This document shows, one piece after another, positions 1-11,004 of a stretch of 64,000 nucleotides of DNA. Position 1 is the first letter of the stretch. Each line of letters begins with the position of its first letter. The notes below the pieces were generated by a model, which did no database searches, was not told the DNA's origin, and was given only the letters and a program-made list of their open reading frames with translations. The stretch lies in contig NC_050098.1 of assembly GCF_902167145.1 (NCBI RefSeq), forward strand, positions 18,310,501 to 18,374,500. Direction: 5' to 3'. This DNA is from Zea mays. Its lineage: Eukaryota > Streptophyta > Magnoliopsida > Poales > Poaceae. Position numbers and translations under genes: made by a program.

Positions 1-28
1 CGGGTTTCCCGAAGAGCCGCGCCCTGCC

Positions 29-36
29 TATAAAAG
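29..36 (+). promoter_or_regulatory. TATA box of the antisense gene
   Basis: TATAAAAG stands about 110-165 bases before the possible starts of the plus-strand accessory gene. The sequence between is CT-rich with no ATG, as in a plant 5' leader. It suggests the antisense gene has its own promoter, independent of the LTR. Confidence 0.6.
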
Positions 37-146
37 GGGGCGGGTGCGGCGCTGTTTGAACTCTGCCTTCCGCGCTCCGTAAAACCCTAGCCGCCCGCCG
101 TCTTGTTGCTCCTTTTCCTCCGCTGCTCCCTTTGCTCGCCGGCGTT

Positions 147-3100
147 CTGGCTCGAGTGAAGCAGACCGCCCGCCGCCGACGACGGTACGTAGCAATGCCA
201 TCCTCTTCTTCTTCCGCCGACGCTGCGCCGCCGGCCGCCGCCTCGTCTGAGGAGACGTTGAGTAACGTGGTGGTGGAGGAGTTGCGCGCCGGCGACTCTG
301 TTGAATTTGGTGTGTCGCGGATGACGTCAGCCCGTATTGAAGATATGCAGCGGTTGGGCTACTTTGGCGGCGGAGTCGCTCGTGCTCCGGGGACGGAGGA
401 GGTCCCCGAGCCGGAGGGCGAGTTGGTTGTTTTCGAGGCGTTCTTCGTCGCCGGACTCCGCTTGCCTGCGCACCGTTTTGTCAGCGAAGTCCTGCGTAGA
501 TTCAGCGTTCAAATACATCAGCTGACACCGAACGCCATAGTGGCGCTGGCGAAGTATGTCTGGGCGACGACTTCGTACGGCGGACAGCCGTCAGTTGAAG
601 TTTTTGCGAAGAATTATTGTTTGCATTGGCAGAAAAGGATGGTTGAGGACGGAGTTGCCCAGTTCGGGTCATGCACATTCACGCCGAAGACCGGCAAGAC
701 CACAATGCCAGTAGTGGAGTTGGTCCCGTGCGCCCGCAACAAGTGGGGCAATTGGAATGAATTTTGGTTTTATGTTGCTGAGGCTACTGTCGAAGGCCAT
801 AAAGGGCTCCCCGTGTCCGAAATGTGCTCTCACTATTACTCTGCGTATCCGCCTTATGAAGTAGCAGAAGATGATGCAGACGAAGGGGCCCTTCGGTGCG
901 CCGCCGGTCAGAGCAGCGGTCGAGATTTAGTTGAAGAGTTCGTGGCGTACGGGGTCTGGCCCTTGGCACACGGCTGGGCGCTGGGCGAAGTATGCCCTCG
1001 CCAGATGCCCTTTCACGGAGGAAGGGTGGTGCAAAGTCCTGCCTTCGCACTGAATTTGCGAAACCGTGACCCGGCCGCCTTTGTGCGTGATGCGGAGGAC
1101 TTGGCGGTGCGGCTCGTGGGGCGTTATGTGCCGAGGACGGAAGGCCAGCGCAGCTTTGACATCCGCGGGTCAAATGAACGTTTGAACAGGGTCTTCGAAT
1201 TAAATCAACTGCCGTACGACGGCTACCCTGGTCAAGACGAAGCGGACCGCCGTGGGAAGAAACCGGCGGTGGAGACTGGAGGCGACCCTGCGCTGGTGGT
1301 CGCCGCCTCCTCGAAAAAGAGAAAATTAGGTACTGCGATGGGAAGACTTGGGGTGTCTGATAGTTTCGCTAGAGAGTTAATGAGGACGTGTGCGGCCCCG
1401 GGGGAGAGGATGTCTTCGCCCGAGCTCCGGGAGTCTTCGGCTCGGATGCTGAGGGTTACCGGGGGTTGTTGGCCTAAAGACATTCCTATCCCCTGCGCGG
1501 CTGAGGAGGATTGTTTTACATCTCGTATGGTTCATCGGTGGAGAGTTTTTCCTTATGGGCGAAATATCGGTCATGTTGTGTGGGCAGTGATGGACAAGGA
1601 TCGCCAAGGGGCGGCGCGTAAACGCCAGGCGACTGTGAGGGTTCACGAAGCTCGGCCGAAGAGGCAGCGGGGAACGGCGAAGGCGGAGGCCTCCGGCGGA
1701 GGCAAGCCGCCGCTGCCGGCGAAGGTGGGCGCCTCTGCGCCTGGCAAGGCGCCGGAGGTGACGGTGGGCGCCGGAGGCCCCAAGCTGACGAAGGTGGTGC
1801 CGTCTGTCAGCGGAGTGGCGGAGGCTGCGAAGGCGGCCCGAACGTTACCGCCGCCCGGCAAACGTGTTGCCGACTTCGGCACCGAGATTAATGTGGAGGA
1901 TTATCTTGGGGTAAGTCTATATAAATATATACACACGTTTTTTTTAAATTTGTTGACGCGTTGCAGGGTCGGACGAGGGCCCGCTTGCTCTAGTTGTGCC
2001 TGGCGCGGCGATCACGACGGCTGCGCCAGCGCCGAAGGCGGGGGGAGAGACCCTTGGCGCCGGAGGCGAGGTGTCTGCCCTCGCGCTGGTCAGGGATGAG
2101 GCGGGCGTGGCGACCCGCCGGCTGAGGGGAGCGACGGAGGCGTTGAGCCGAGCGATGGAGGCGCTGAGTCAGGTCCGCCGAGCTATGCCCTCTCTGCCCC
2201 CCTCCTTTTTTTTACGCAACGGCCTTGCGTGTGTTCTGCAGGTGGCTGACTTCACCAGCCGCACCGCGTCGGGGGCCCTTACGGCAGCTTTGACTGCCGA
2301 GGTCGAGGAACTTCGGACGCAACATGCTGACGCTGTCCGTGAGAAGTCGGCCTCCGACAGCAAGTGCCGCAAACTGGCGGAGAAGGTGGCCGCCCTGGAG
2401 AAGGAGAAGGCTGACCTCCGGCGCCAGCTGGCGGGGGAGAGGAGGGAGGCCAACGAAGCCATCGCCAAAGAGCAGGCTGCTCAGGCGGAGGCCAGGCTGG
2501 CGCGGGCGGAAGGCAATATCGCCAAGGAGCTCGCCGGAGAGCTGCAGCGGCGGCTTACTGCCCTGGAGAGCCGCGCGGAGGGGGCCGAGGCCGCGATGCG
2601 AGCGGAGGCCGAACGGACGCGCACGCAGCTCATGACTGCATACCGCGAGCTAGGTGTGCGGACGGGTGACTTCGAGGTGCCGGAGCGAGAGGCCGGACTT
2701 CGTTGTCTGGAATGGGTGCAGGAGGAGCTGCAGGAGCTCCCCACTGTCTTGGCGGGGTTGATGGCGTTCACCTCCCTGGTCACCTGCGAGGCAGCAATGA
2801 ACGCGCTCTCTCGCGAAGGCTGCCGGCACTTTGAGGCCCTCGACCAGGCAGATGAGGATTTTGGGCGAGATATCTTTGAGGTCGAAGACCCCGTGGTGAA
2901 GGAGTCCGCCGGGGCCCTCTATGACCGGATGTGGAGTTCATACGGTTGTGAGGTGGTCCGGGCGCGGGCCGAGGCTGCGAGGGCTCAGGTAACGTTGTCG
3001 TTTGCTCGGCGTTTGCTGGATGCGGTCTGTGCGTGTGTTTGCTGAATTTTTGTGCGTTTTGTCTTAGGCGGAGCGCGGCGAGCGGGTGGACGACTTCGGG

Positions 3101-3908
3101 GCGCTGAACAGCGCGCTGCCTGACCCGGAGACGACCCCTGCGGAGGCCGCGACTGGAGTCGCCCCGGGACCGACCCCGGAGACCGCGGAAGATGCACCAG
3201 GCGCCCGTGCACCTGCTGCGGCCGGCGAAGACCTTCCCCCAAAGGTGGCCGAAGGCGCGCCCGATGCCCCCGCAGCCGCTGTGCCGAGCGCTGAAGATCC
3301 AGCGGAGGTGGGGGCGGAGGCAGCGGCGGAGGCCTCGGCGGAGGCTCCCGCAGCGGCAGGGCCTTCGCAGGTGGCATAGGTGGTGTTTAGGGTTGAGGAA
3401 TTTTTGGATGTTGTACTGAATTTTGGTTGCTGCACAGGTTCAAGATTTTGGGCCTGCGCACGCAACCGCTACTACTGAGTTTTTGGCGGCTTCGACCGCG
3501 GAAGATGGAAATGAATATGGTGGGTCTGTTTCTGAGTTTTTTGATTTTACTGACTCTGGGAGCTCGGTTGAGTGGACTGAGGAGTCTTCGGAGGAGGACT
3601 TGGATTATTTTGCGGCCTTGGACGTGGCTGCGGCGGAGGCGGCGCCACATGCTGCGGACGCGCCAGACGTGCCCGGTCCTAGCACCGGGCACCGACGGCG
3701 AAGGGCGGTTGCAAAACGTAGGATTAGTGCGGAGGAAGGGGCCCGGCTTCGCGTTAGTAGGGCTGGTCGGCAGGAGCTGCTGTCTTTGCCGGCCGCCACG
3801 GGTGCAGGGGAAGGGGAGCTGCGAAGCCTTTTTGCGGGTGAGGAGCTTAGGATAATGTTGTTTAATTATAGAGAGATGGGGATTATTCCTAAGGTTGAGC
3901 CGATGTAG
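147..3908 (+). CDS. Antisense accessory gene (aORF) of the Tat element, five exons
   Basis: The protein matches the family annotated as 'putative gypsy type transposon' (Transposase_28-like) in its first exon, then has an alanine/lysine-rich linker, a long coiled coil (codons within 2242-2700) and an acidic tail. Proposed exons are 195-1910, 1967-2172, 2242-2988, 3068-3370 and 3438-3908, with GT-AG introns of 56, 69, 79 and 67 bases that fall between codons. The first AUG is at 195. A CUG at 147 with G at -3 and +4 would add 16 residues starting ARVKQTARRR. After intron 1 the coherent frame starts at 1969, one base off, so a single-base loss in the G run at 1967-1968 is likely and this copy may be inactive. 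Function is unknown. It is transcribed towards the end of pol, so convergent transcripts are possible. Confidence 0.75.
1911..1966 (+). other. Predicted intron 1 of the antisense gene
   Basis: The donor is GTAAGT and the acceptor TTGCAG, with an AT-rich interior inside GC-rich coding sequence. The frame stays open through it, but residues within look non-coding. Confidence 0.7.
2173..2241 (+). other. Predicted intron 2 of the antisense gene
   Basis: The donor is CAG/GTCCGC and the acceptor TTCTGCAG, preceded by a pyrimidine run. It is 69 bases (23 codons) without a stop, so retention would keep the frame. Confidence 0.6.
2989..3067 (+). other. Predicted intron 3 of the antisense gene
   Basis: The donor is CAG/GTAACG and the acceptor TTTGTCTTAG. 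It contains a stop in the upstream frame (TGA near 3042), so splicing is needed to join exons 3 and 4. Both sides are in phase 0. Confidence 0.75.
3371..3437 (+). other. Predicted intron 4 of the antisense gene
   Basis: The donor is CAG/GTGGCA and the acceptor TGCTGCACAG. A TAG lies three codons into the intron. Both sides are in phase 0 and lead into a final exon that ends at a TAG at 3906-3908. Confidence 0.7.
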
Positions 3909-4077
3909 GGCGTGGTGCCCTCGCTTGTGTATGTGTAAGGGCTTGTAAAATGGAGTTTTGTGCCCTCGCGTGCCTGTGCCTGCGAGGGCGCCGTGTGCTT
4001 TGTCTGGTGTGATTGATTGTGCTGTGCCAGTATGATTATAATTGGTCTTGGTGTCGTTTCTGCTTTTGTTGTACTGG
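3909..4077 (+). other. 3' flank of the antisense gene
   Basis: This GT-rich stretch lies between the antisense gene stop and the tandem repeats. It probably holds that gene's 3' untranslated region. I see no clear AATAAA signal and no ORF worth calling. Confidence 0.4.
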
Positions 4078-4598
4078 GTCGGCTGCGCCCTTGGGCGGCT
4101 CTTGCGCGAAGTCTTTGCGATGGGCTTCGGATTTTTGCGCGCTTGTGCTTAGTCCGGCTGCACCTTTAGGCGACTTCTGCGCGGATAGTCTTCGCGATGG
4201 ACTTCGGATTTTTGCGCACTTGTTGTGCTAGGTCCGGCTGCACCCTTAGGCGACTTCTGCGCGGATAGTCTTCGCGATAGACGTCGGAATTTTTTCGCAC
4301 TTGTTGTGCTAGGTCCGGCTGCACCCTTAGGCGACTTCTGCGCGGATAGTCTTCGCGATAGACGTCGGAATTTTTTCGCACTTGTTGTGCTAAGTCCGGC
4401 TGCACCCTTAGGCGACTTCTGCGCGGATAGTCTTCGCGATAGACGTCGGAATTTTTTCGCACTTGTTGTGCTAAGTCCGGCTGCACCCTTAGGCGACTTC
4501 TGCGCGGATAGTCTTCGCGATAGACGTCGGAATTTTTTCGCACTTGTTGTGCTAAGTCCGGCTGCACCCTTAGGCGACTTCTGCGCGGATTTGTCGCA
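4078..4598. repeat. 81-bp tandem repeat between the convergent genes
   Basis: The phase marker GTCCGGCTGCAC recurs at about 4152, 4232, 4313, 4394, 4475 and 4556. Spacing is exactly 81 from the second onward. The left copies are diverged (about 75 and 80 bases) and the right ones nearly identical, suggesting recent expansion. Because 81 is 27 codons, open frames pass through on both strands. I regard these as a consequence of the period rather than genes. Such arrays are typical of the 3' untranslated region of Tat elements. Confidence 0.9.
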
Positions 4599-4822
4599 CG
4601 CGAGGGTGGCTAGCGCTTAGCCTCGCGGTGACCTCGAATTGGTCGAATGCCGAAGACCGTTGTCGCGGTCTTTTTTCGACACTTGTTTTTGCGGGGGATT
4701 TTTCTCACATATATTACATGGCTCCGCCTCGTTAAAAACCTCACCCCCCGGGAGGAAAAGAGTGCGGGCCGGGACAATATTGTTTGTGGTAAATTACAAG
4801 GGCGAAATCAGCCCTAAGTGGA

Positions 4823-6058
4823 TCAAACAAAAAATTTGCGAAGGTTGTCGATGTTCCAGGAGTGCTCCAGGTCCTCGCCATTTGGCGTTGTGAGCCTGTA
4901 GGCGCTGGGGGAAGCTTTTGTCTTGACTATGAAGGGGCCCTCCCACCTGGGCTCCAACTTGCCCTTGGACTCCGTCCGAGCTGTTCGGATGAGTACGAGG
5001 TCCCCCTCGCTGAACTCCCTCGGGACGACTGCGCGGTCGCGCCATTTTTTGGTCTGGGCTTGATATTTGTTTAGGGCCTGTAGGGCGAAGACCCGGTCTC
5101 CGTCAATGAGATCTTTTGAAGTTGGCTCATCCACGTCGGGGACGGCGGACGGAACTGTACGCGGGGACCCATGCTTTATTTCTTGCGGGGTCATTGCCTC
5201 CGATCCGTATAGAAGGCGGAAAGGAGTGAACCCGGTTGCCCTGCACTCGGTTGTGTTTAGCGCCCAGACTGCCTCCGGTAATAAATCGGTCCATCTGCCT
5301 TTTCTTTCATCGAGGAGCATCTTTTTGACAGCTGTGAATATTTTCCCATTGGCGCGCTCCACGACCCCGTTGGACTGCGGATGATAGACTGAAGCGAAGG
5401 CAAGCTTGGTGCCGATGGAGAAACAAAAATCCTTGAAATCTTGGCTGTCGAACTGCTTGCCGTTGTCAACTGTTAGCTCGGACGGTACTCCGAAGCGGCA
5501 AACGATATTCTGCCAGAAGAATTTTTGGGCAGTCTTTGATGTGATTGTGGAAACAGCCCTCGCTTCAATCCATTTGGTGAAGTATTCGACGGCTACGAAG
5601 GCGAACTTAAGGTTCCCCTGAGCGGTGGGCAGGGGCCCGACGATGTCCAGGCCCCAGCGCTGGAGAGGCCATGTATGGGCGATCAACTTTGTATACTGCG
5701 AGGGGTTGCCTGACCGAGGAGAGAACTTCTGGCAGGCTTCGCAGGACCTCGTGACCCGATTTGCGGCGCAGATCATTGCAGGCCAGTAAAACCCTTGTCG
5801 GATTACCTTGGCTGCCAGGGCCCTCGGCCCTGCGTGCGAGCCGCACGTGCCACTGTGGACTTCGCGTAAGATTTGCATGCCTTCGGTTTCGGTGATGCAT
5901 TTGAGCATTGGCTGACTGACCCCTTTCTTGTAAAGTTGGCCCTCGATCAGAGCGAAGTCCCGGCTTCGATGTCTGAGGCGCTTCGCTTCACTGACGTCGG
6001 CTGGGTGATAGTACCCCTGTAGGAACAGGGTTATTGGTGCCCTCCAGTCTTCGGTCAT
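4823..6058 (-). pseudogene. Integrase segment of the Tat element
   Basis: This open frame encodes retroviral-type integrase, which joins element cDNA to host DNA. An HHCC zinc finger is near the start (HSGTCGSH, then CEAC). The catalytic core follows with GLDIVG, VDNGKQF and NGVVERANGK giving the DDE triad. The C terminus ends in the Tat-type EHSWNIDNLRKFF motif, with no chromodomain. The frame starts at an internal methionine. Its real N terminus lies upstream and is separated from the RNase H frame by one extra base in the seven-base run at 6146-6152. It stops just before the 3' non-coding region. Confidence 0.85.
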
Positions 6059-6092
6059 GATTAGGTTGACTATACGGTGGCCCTCGCTATCA

Positions 6093-8669
6093 TTAGTTAT
6101 CTGGAGCCCTTCGGGGCTCCGGACGGCTGGGGTGCCGATGGTGTGAAAAAAACACGTCGGAGGGCAGGGGCTCGCCCCTGGCGGCGGCCTTGGCTAAGGC
6201 ATCGGCCTCCTCGTTCTTGGCCCTATCCACATGCTGCAGGGTGAATCCCTTGAATTGTCTCTCGAGACTCCGGATAGCCGCGAGGTATTGCATGAGGGCG
6301 GGGTCTTTTGCTGCATAGTCTTTCTCGACCTGTCCGGCAACTATCTTGGAGTCTGTCTTGATGATACATGTGGTGACTCCGAGGGCCCTTAGCTTGCGGA
6401 GGCCGAGGATGACTGCTTCATACTCTGCTATGTTGTTTGTACATTTGTCGGATTCCAGAGCGAAGCTGAGGCGTGCTGCATATCTGTGTTTGACTCCGGC
6501 TGGCGAGGTGACGACTGCAGCGACGCCTGCCCCCGCATGACACCATGCACCGTCGCAATGGATAGTCCAGACCTTTTCTGTGGATGGGTCCGGCTGTGTT
6601 ACTGGCCCAGTCCAGTCGACGACGAAGTCTGCCAGGACTTGCGACTTGATAGCTGTCCTGGGCTCGAAGCTGATGTGGTAGCCGGAGAGTTCGGCTGCCC
6701 ACTTGGCAATCCTCACTGATGCCTCCGGGTTCCTGAATAGTTCGCCGAGCCCCCTGTCTGAGGTGACTCGGACCTTGAATGCTTCAAAATAATGGCGCAG
6801 CTTGCGCGAGGACATAACAACTGCGTAGGCAATCTTCTCCAGCTCTGTCATGTTGCATTTGGACGGTGTCAGGACTTCGGAGACATAGTAGACAGGGCAC
6901 TGTCTGACTGCGCCCTCGACTGTTTGCTCCTGTACCAGTGCCGCGCTGACCGCGTGCGGCGAAGCCGCGACATAGAGCAATAAGGGGAGCGAGGAGTCGG
7001 GGCTCGTGAGGATGGCCAGCTCCGACAGGTACTGTTTTAGTGAGGCGAAGGCCGCTGCTTGCTCCGGTCCCCAAGCGAAGTCCTTCGCTCCGCGGAGTGT
7101 TTTGAGGAAGGGAAGACTTCGCTCGGCGGACCTGGAGATGAATCTGTTGAGAGCTGCCATCCTGCCTGTCAGGCGCTGGACGTCCCTGGCGGACTGCGGA
7201 GGCGACATATCGACGATGGCCTGGATCTTGGTTGGGTTGGCCTCGATGCCGCGGCGGGACACCAGGTAGCCCAATATCTTGCCCTGGCGAACACCGAAAA
7301 CGCACTTTTCCGGGTTTAGGCGGAGTCGTGCATCTCGCATGTTCGCGAATGTCTCTGCCAGGTCGGCGAGATGGTCCTCCTTATTCTTGCTGGCGACGAC
7401 GATGTCGTCCACATATGTGAATATATTTCTGCCGACCTGCCCCTCGAGCACCGTTTTGGTGAGTCTGGAGAAAGTGGATCCGGCATTCTTGAGACCCTCC
7501 GGCATTCTGACAAAGCAATAAGTGCCAAAAGGTGTTATAAAGCTGGTGCTAGCCTTGTCTTCCTCCTTCATGTATATCTGGTGATAGCCGGAGAAGCAGT
7601 CGAGGAGGGACATGACCTCGCATCCGGCTGCGCTATCGACTATTTTGTCGATCCGCGGCAACGGGAAATTGTCCTTTGGGCAGGCCTTATTGAGACTGGT
7701 GAAGTCTATGCACATGCGCCATTTTCCGCTTTTTTTCTGCACCATCACAACATTGGAGAGCCACGTGGGGTAAGCCACTGGCTCGATGAATTTAGCCTCC
7801 AGGAGGCGATGCACCTCCGCCTTGGCGGCCTCTGTCTTTTCGTCTGACATTTTGCGAAGCTTCTGCTTTTTGGGTCGCACCGAAGGGTTAATCCCCAAGC
7901 TGTGCTCAATTATGGCTCGGCTGACTCCGACCAGATCGAGGGCAGACCAGGCGAAGACATCCTTATTCTTGGCCAGGCAGCAGAGAAGTCTCTCTTCTTC
8001 AAGTGAGGTGAGGTCTTCGCTGATAGTTACTGTCTGCTTGGGCGTGGCCTGATCGAGGGGGACAGTCTTGGTCCCATCTTGGCACTGCAACTGTGCCTTG
8101 TCGTGCTGCTTGTCGGTTGGGCTGGCCGGCGCAGGGACCTCGCGCTGGGTCGTGAGACAGTGTACGTTTCTCTGACCGGGCACGAAGTCCCGCTCAATGT
8201 TGCGCGCCGTCTGCTGGTTGCCGTAGACTGTGATGGCGCCTAGCGGGCCTGGTATCTTCATACATAGGTACAACCCGTGGATGGCGGCTTCGAACTTGTT
8301 GATGGATCCCCGGCCCATGATGGCGTTGTATGGATATACCATGTCGACAATGTCGAAGGTTACTTGCTCACTTCGGGCATTGGGCGCTACACCGAAGGAG
8401 AGGGGCAACTCTATCTTGCCAACTGGAAAGGTGCCCTTGCCGCCGAAACCATACAACGGGTTGTCCGAAGGCTTCAGCAAGCTGTGGCTTATACCCATGC
8501 GGTCGAAGGCGTGGAGGAAGATGATGTCCGCCTGACTGCCGTTGTCGACTAGGACTTTGTGTAAGTCCCAGCCTGCCACGCTGCAATTGATGACCATAGC
8601 GTCGATGTGGGGGGCGCTGCGTAGGTCGACGTCTCGTGCGTCGAAGGTTAGCGGTATGTGGGACCACTT
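6093..8669 (-). pseudogene. Protease, reverse transcriptase, RNase H and aRNH of the Tat element
   Basis: Reading from 8669, the protease has the Tat-type DNGSQADI active site near the start. The reverse transcriptase has CIDFTSLNKACPKD, FSGYHQI and the catalytic YVDD. The first RNase H is degenerate at its first acidic position (LYVAAS). It is followed by a second, archaeal-type RNase H with HCDGAW, NNIAEYEA, KTDSK and NEEADALAK, which marks the Tat group. The in-frame TAG at 8670-8672 separates this from the gag tail in the same frame. The frame breaks at the A/T run 6146-6152 and ends in unrelated residues at 6093. Confidence 0.87.
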
Positions 8670-8672
8670 CGT

Positions 8673-9155
8673 CTACACGACTGGGCCAGTGACGGCGACG
8701 TGGTTGATGCTGCGGTAGTGGTCCCGCTTCTGCCGCTTGGTGTCGAAGTCAGTGCTGGACCCCCCTGTTATCATGTGAATTACTCCGCGATATGGTTGAT
8801 CGGCGAAGTCTTCCTGTTTTGGGGCGTGGGGGATGTTTTGGTGTTGCTGGTGTGGCGGTGGGGGTGGAGGAGGTACGATTTGTACTTCCTGATGGTGTTG
8901 GTAAGCGTGGTGCGGTGGATGCGGAGCGGGAGCGTGGATGTATGGTGGAGGGGGTGGTTGGTAATTATGCGCGACGATTCTAGGATTGTCGGCTGGCTGC
9001 GCCCGCGCCATTCTTTCTCTGGTGGCCTTCGTCTCGGGGCAGTCTTTGGTCTGGTGGGCGCAGTCTTTGCCGTGGAAAAGGCAATAGAATCGACGCGGCG
9101 GCTGCTGCGCCCGCCCTCGACCCCTACCGCGAGTTCCATTTCCGCGGCCCTGGGG
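8673..9155 (-). pseudogene. gag C-terminal zinc-knuckle segment of the Tat element
   Basis: In the frame of the protease rather than the main gag frame, the sequence reads a glycine/arginine-rich stretch, then CLFHGKDCAHQTKDC, a zinc-knuckle-like Cys/His cluster expected of nucleocapsid. A proline/histidine-rich linker follows and ends at the TAG at 8670-8672. The frame joins the upstream gag by a shift near 9150-9165, next to a run of six C. RNA packaging would be its role. Separation from both neighbours implies a defective copy, although a programmed shift or readthrough cannot be excluded by eye. Confidence 0.7.
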
Positions 9156-10489
9156 GGATATTCCTGGCGGCGAGGGGGATCAGCAGCAGGCAGTTGGTTG
9201 ACGATGTTGTGCACTTGCTGTTGACTGCGGCCATCTCGACCGGAGTCTGGTTGCGGAGTCCTCGTCCACGTGCGGCTGGACTGCGGGGCATCTTTGGGCT
9301 TCCGCTGTGACTCAACCTTGCGCTGGTGGAGCTCTTCGGATTTGGCATATTTTTCGAAGAGCTGATATAGCTCCTGCAAGCTCTTGGGTGGATCTCTGAT
9401 ACAATGGCTGTAGAGGACGCCAGCCCGAAGGCCATTGATGGCGTAGTGGATAGCGATCTGATCGTCGACAGAGGGCAGCTGTGACTTGAGTGTTAAGAAG
9501 TTGCGGTAATACTCCCGCAGAGTCTCCTTCTCCAGCTGTTTGCAAAGCGAGAGCTCGGCCAAAGCGTCGGTGTCTGGACGGTACCCTTGGAAGTTGAGGA
9601 GGAACTTGTCCCTGAGACTTCTCCACGAATCAATGGACAGCGGAGGCAATCTGGTGAACCAGGTGAGTGCTGGGCCCTCTAGTGCGATGATGAAAGACTT
9701 CGCCATTGTGGCGTCGTCCCCTCCGGCTGATGCAACGGCGACTTGATAACTCATGATGTACTGCGCCGGGTCGGTGCTGCCGTTGTACTTGGGGTATGCC
9801 CCCGCTCGAAAGTTAGCTGGCCAAGGCGTCACTTGTAGGTGTGGCGCCAGGGGACTTCGCTCGTCGATGTAGTTGACCCCTTGGAATGGCGCGCCGTGCT
9901 GGGAGACGTAGTCATGCTGGGGGAAACGCGGGTTCTCCGGCTGCGCCCGGTGCTGCAGGGGTGGGCCATGCTGCCGGCCGAGGTGGCCTTCGCGCGTGTC
10001 CTCCGGTTGTGTGCGCTGTTGGAGGGGTGGCTCTTGCTGTAGACCGAGGTGGCCTTCGCGCTGCATCAGCGCGATCTCGCGCTCGAGGTCTTGAGCTTTC
10101 TGCTCCTCGTCGCGTATCATTTGCCGCACTTTGGCTAATGCGGACACACGCTGGCGCTTGGCCTCCAGTATCTCTTTCTGCCTCTGGAGATTGCGGTTCC
10201 TGAGGCGCAGGGCGCGCAGCTGCAGCTGTTCTTCTGTTGAGACGCCGAGGACCTCACCGTCCTCGGTGAGGTCCGCGCCTTCCAGTGGGGCGAAGCCTGG
10301 GGGCGGCTCTGACTGTCCTTCGGTTCCGCAGGTGCGGAGGGTGTCGTCTTCGCCGGTGTGGGGAACATTGTCTTCAGTGGGCTCTTGGTGGGTGGATTGG
10401 GTGAGGACGAGGGCCTTGCCCTTTCTTGCGGCCAGCAGTGCTGCCTTCGCAGCCTCGTCAGCCTTGGGGTTAGCTCTCTTGGGTGCCAT
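8780..10489 (-). pseudogene. gag of the Tat element
   Basis: The start is the ATG at 10489, just inside the primer-binding site. Upstream codons lie in the LTR and are unlikely to be used. The N-terminal third has a coiled coil (codons over 10050-10250). The middle holds the retrotransposon gag domain with YNGSTDPAQYI, GPALTWFTRLPP and LREYYRNFLTLKSQ. Gag forms the particle that packages element RNA. After about 9160 the residues in this frame no longer resemble gag, because the zinc knuckle continues in another frame. Confidence 0.8.
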
Positions 10490-10507
10490 CGCGGGTGGTT
10501 TTATCGT

Positions 10508-10527
10508 AGCACGAACGGTGGGCGCCA
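10508..10527 (-). other. Primer-binding site of the Tat element
   Basis: TGGCGCCCACCG lies two bases inside the 5' LTR on the minus strand. It is complementary to a tRNA 3' end and of the TGGCGCC type common in Tat elements. The tRNA identity is not decided here. Confidence 0.75.
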
Positions 10528-10529
10528 AA

Positions 10530-11004
10530 TGTTGGAACTTGCTCTCAGCAGTAAAGAGGCCAACAAGGGTGAGCGGTGGTGACAACAGGGTTACGTGCAC
10601 GGGGGCAATAGCTCTGTTGATCTAGCCTCTCACGGGCACTGTGCGGGGGTATTTATAGGTATCTGAGTGCCCAGCGTCTTGTGTTAAGGACGCATGTGCC
10701 CTCAGACACCTATTTTATCCCCAGAATATTCCCATAAAGCAGGGTTACAGACTGTAATTACAAGTATTCCTTTACAAGTTAGGCCCGTAATACAGAGGCG
10801 GCCACGCGGGGCCCGTTACAATGGGCCAGATCACACGTGGGCCTTGGGACTGAACGAGGACGCGCCGTGGTAGGACGTCGCCGCAGGCCTTCGTCAAAGT
10901 GCCGAGTCCTGCGAAGGGTGTCCCTGCCCGCTTTGTCTCCGTCGGACCAGCGGCTGCAGCGAAGGCCTCGAGCGAAGGGTGGCGTCTTTGCCTTCGCCCC
11001 AACA
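10530..11004 (-). repeat. 5' LTR of the Tat element
   Basis: The 475-base LTR starts TGTTGGGGCG at 11004 and ends TTCCAACA at 10530, with the short inverted termini TGTTGG/CCAACA. A TATA-like CTATAAATAC lies near 10650 on the minus strand. The partner LTR is off-window, so the ends rest on the termini, the primer-binding site and the gag position. Confidence 0.8.

Larger units (their letters stand above)
1..11004 (-). mobile_element. Tat-lineage Ty3/Gypsy LTR retrotransposon, 3' LTR off-window
   Basis: Reading leftwards from 11004 the order is 5' LTR, primer-binding site, gag, protease, reverse transcriptase, two RNase H-like domains and integrase, then a long 3' region with tandem repeats and a gene on the opposite strand. 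The second, archaeal-type RNase H and an antisense ORF after integrase are hallmarks of the Tat group (Grande/RIRE2-like elements of grasses). The right end abuts ATTAC at 11005-11009, the expected target duplication. Its partner and the 3' LTR lie left of base 1. The frames carry several breaks (near 9155, at 8670-8672 and at 6146-6152), so this copy looks non-autonomous. It is inserted in the Tekay-type LTR at 11005-14508. Confidence 0.9.

Noticed and set aside
4166..4620. ORFs of about 131 codons on both strands over the 81-bp repeats
   Set aside because: The repeat period is a multiple of three, so any stop-free unit stays open. No start context or family match.
8658..10625. Plus-strand ORFs opposite the Tat gag
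   Set aside because: They are antisense shadows of a codon-biased, GC-rich gene. No domain, promoter or splice pattern supports them, unlike the gene at 147-3908.
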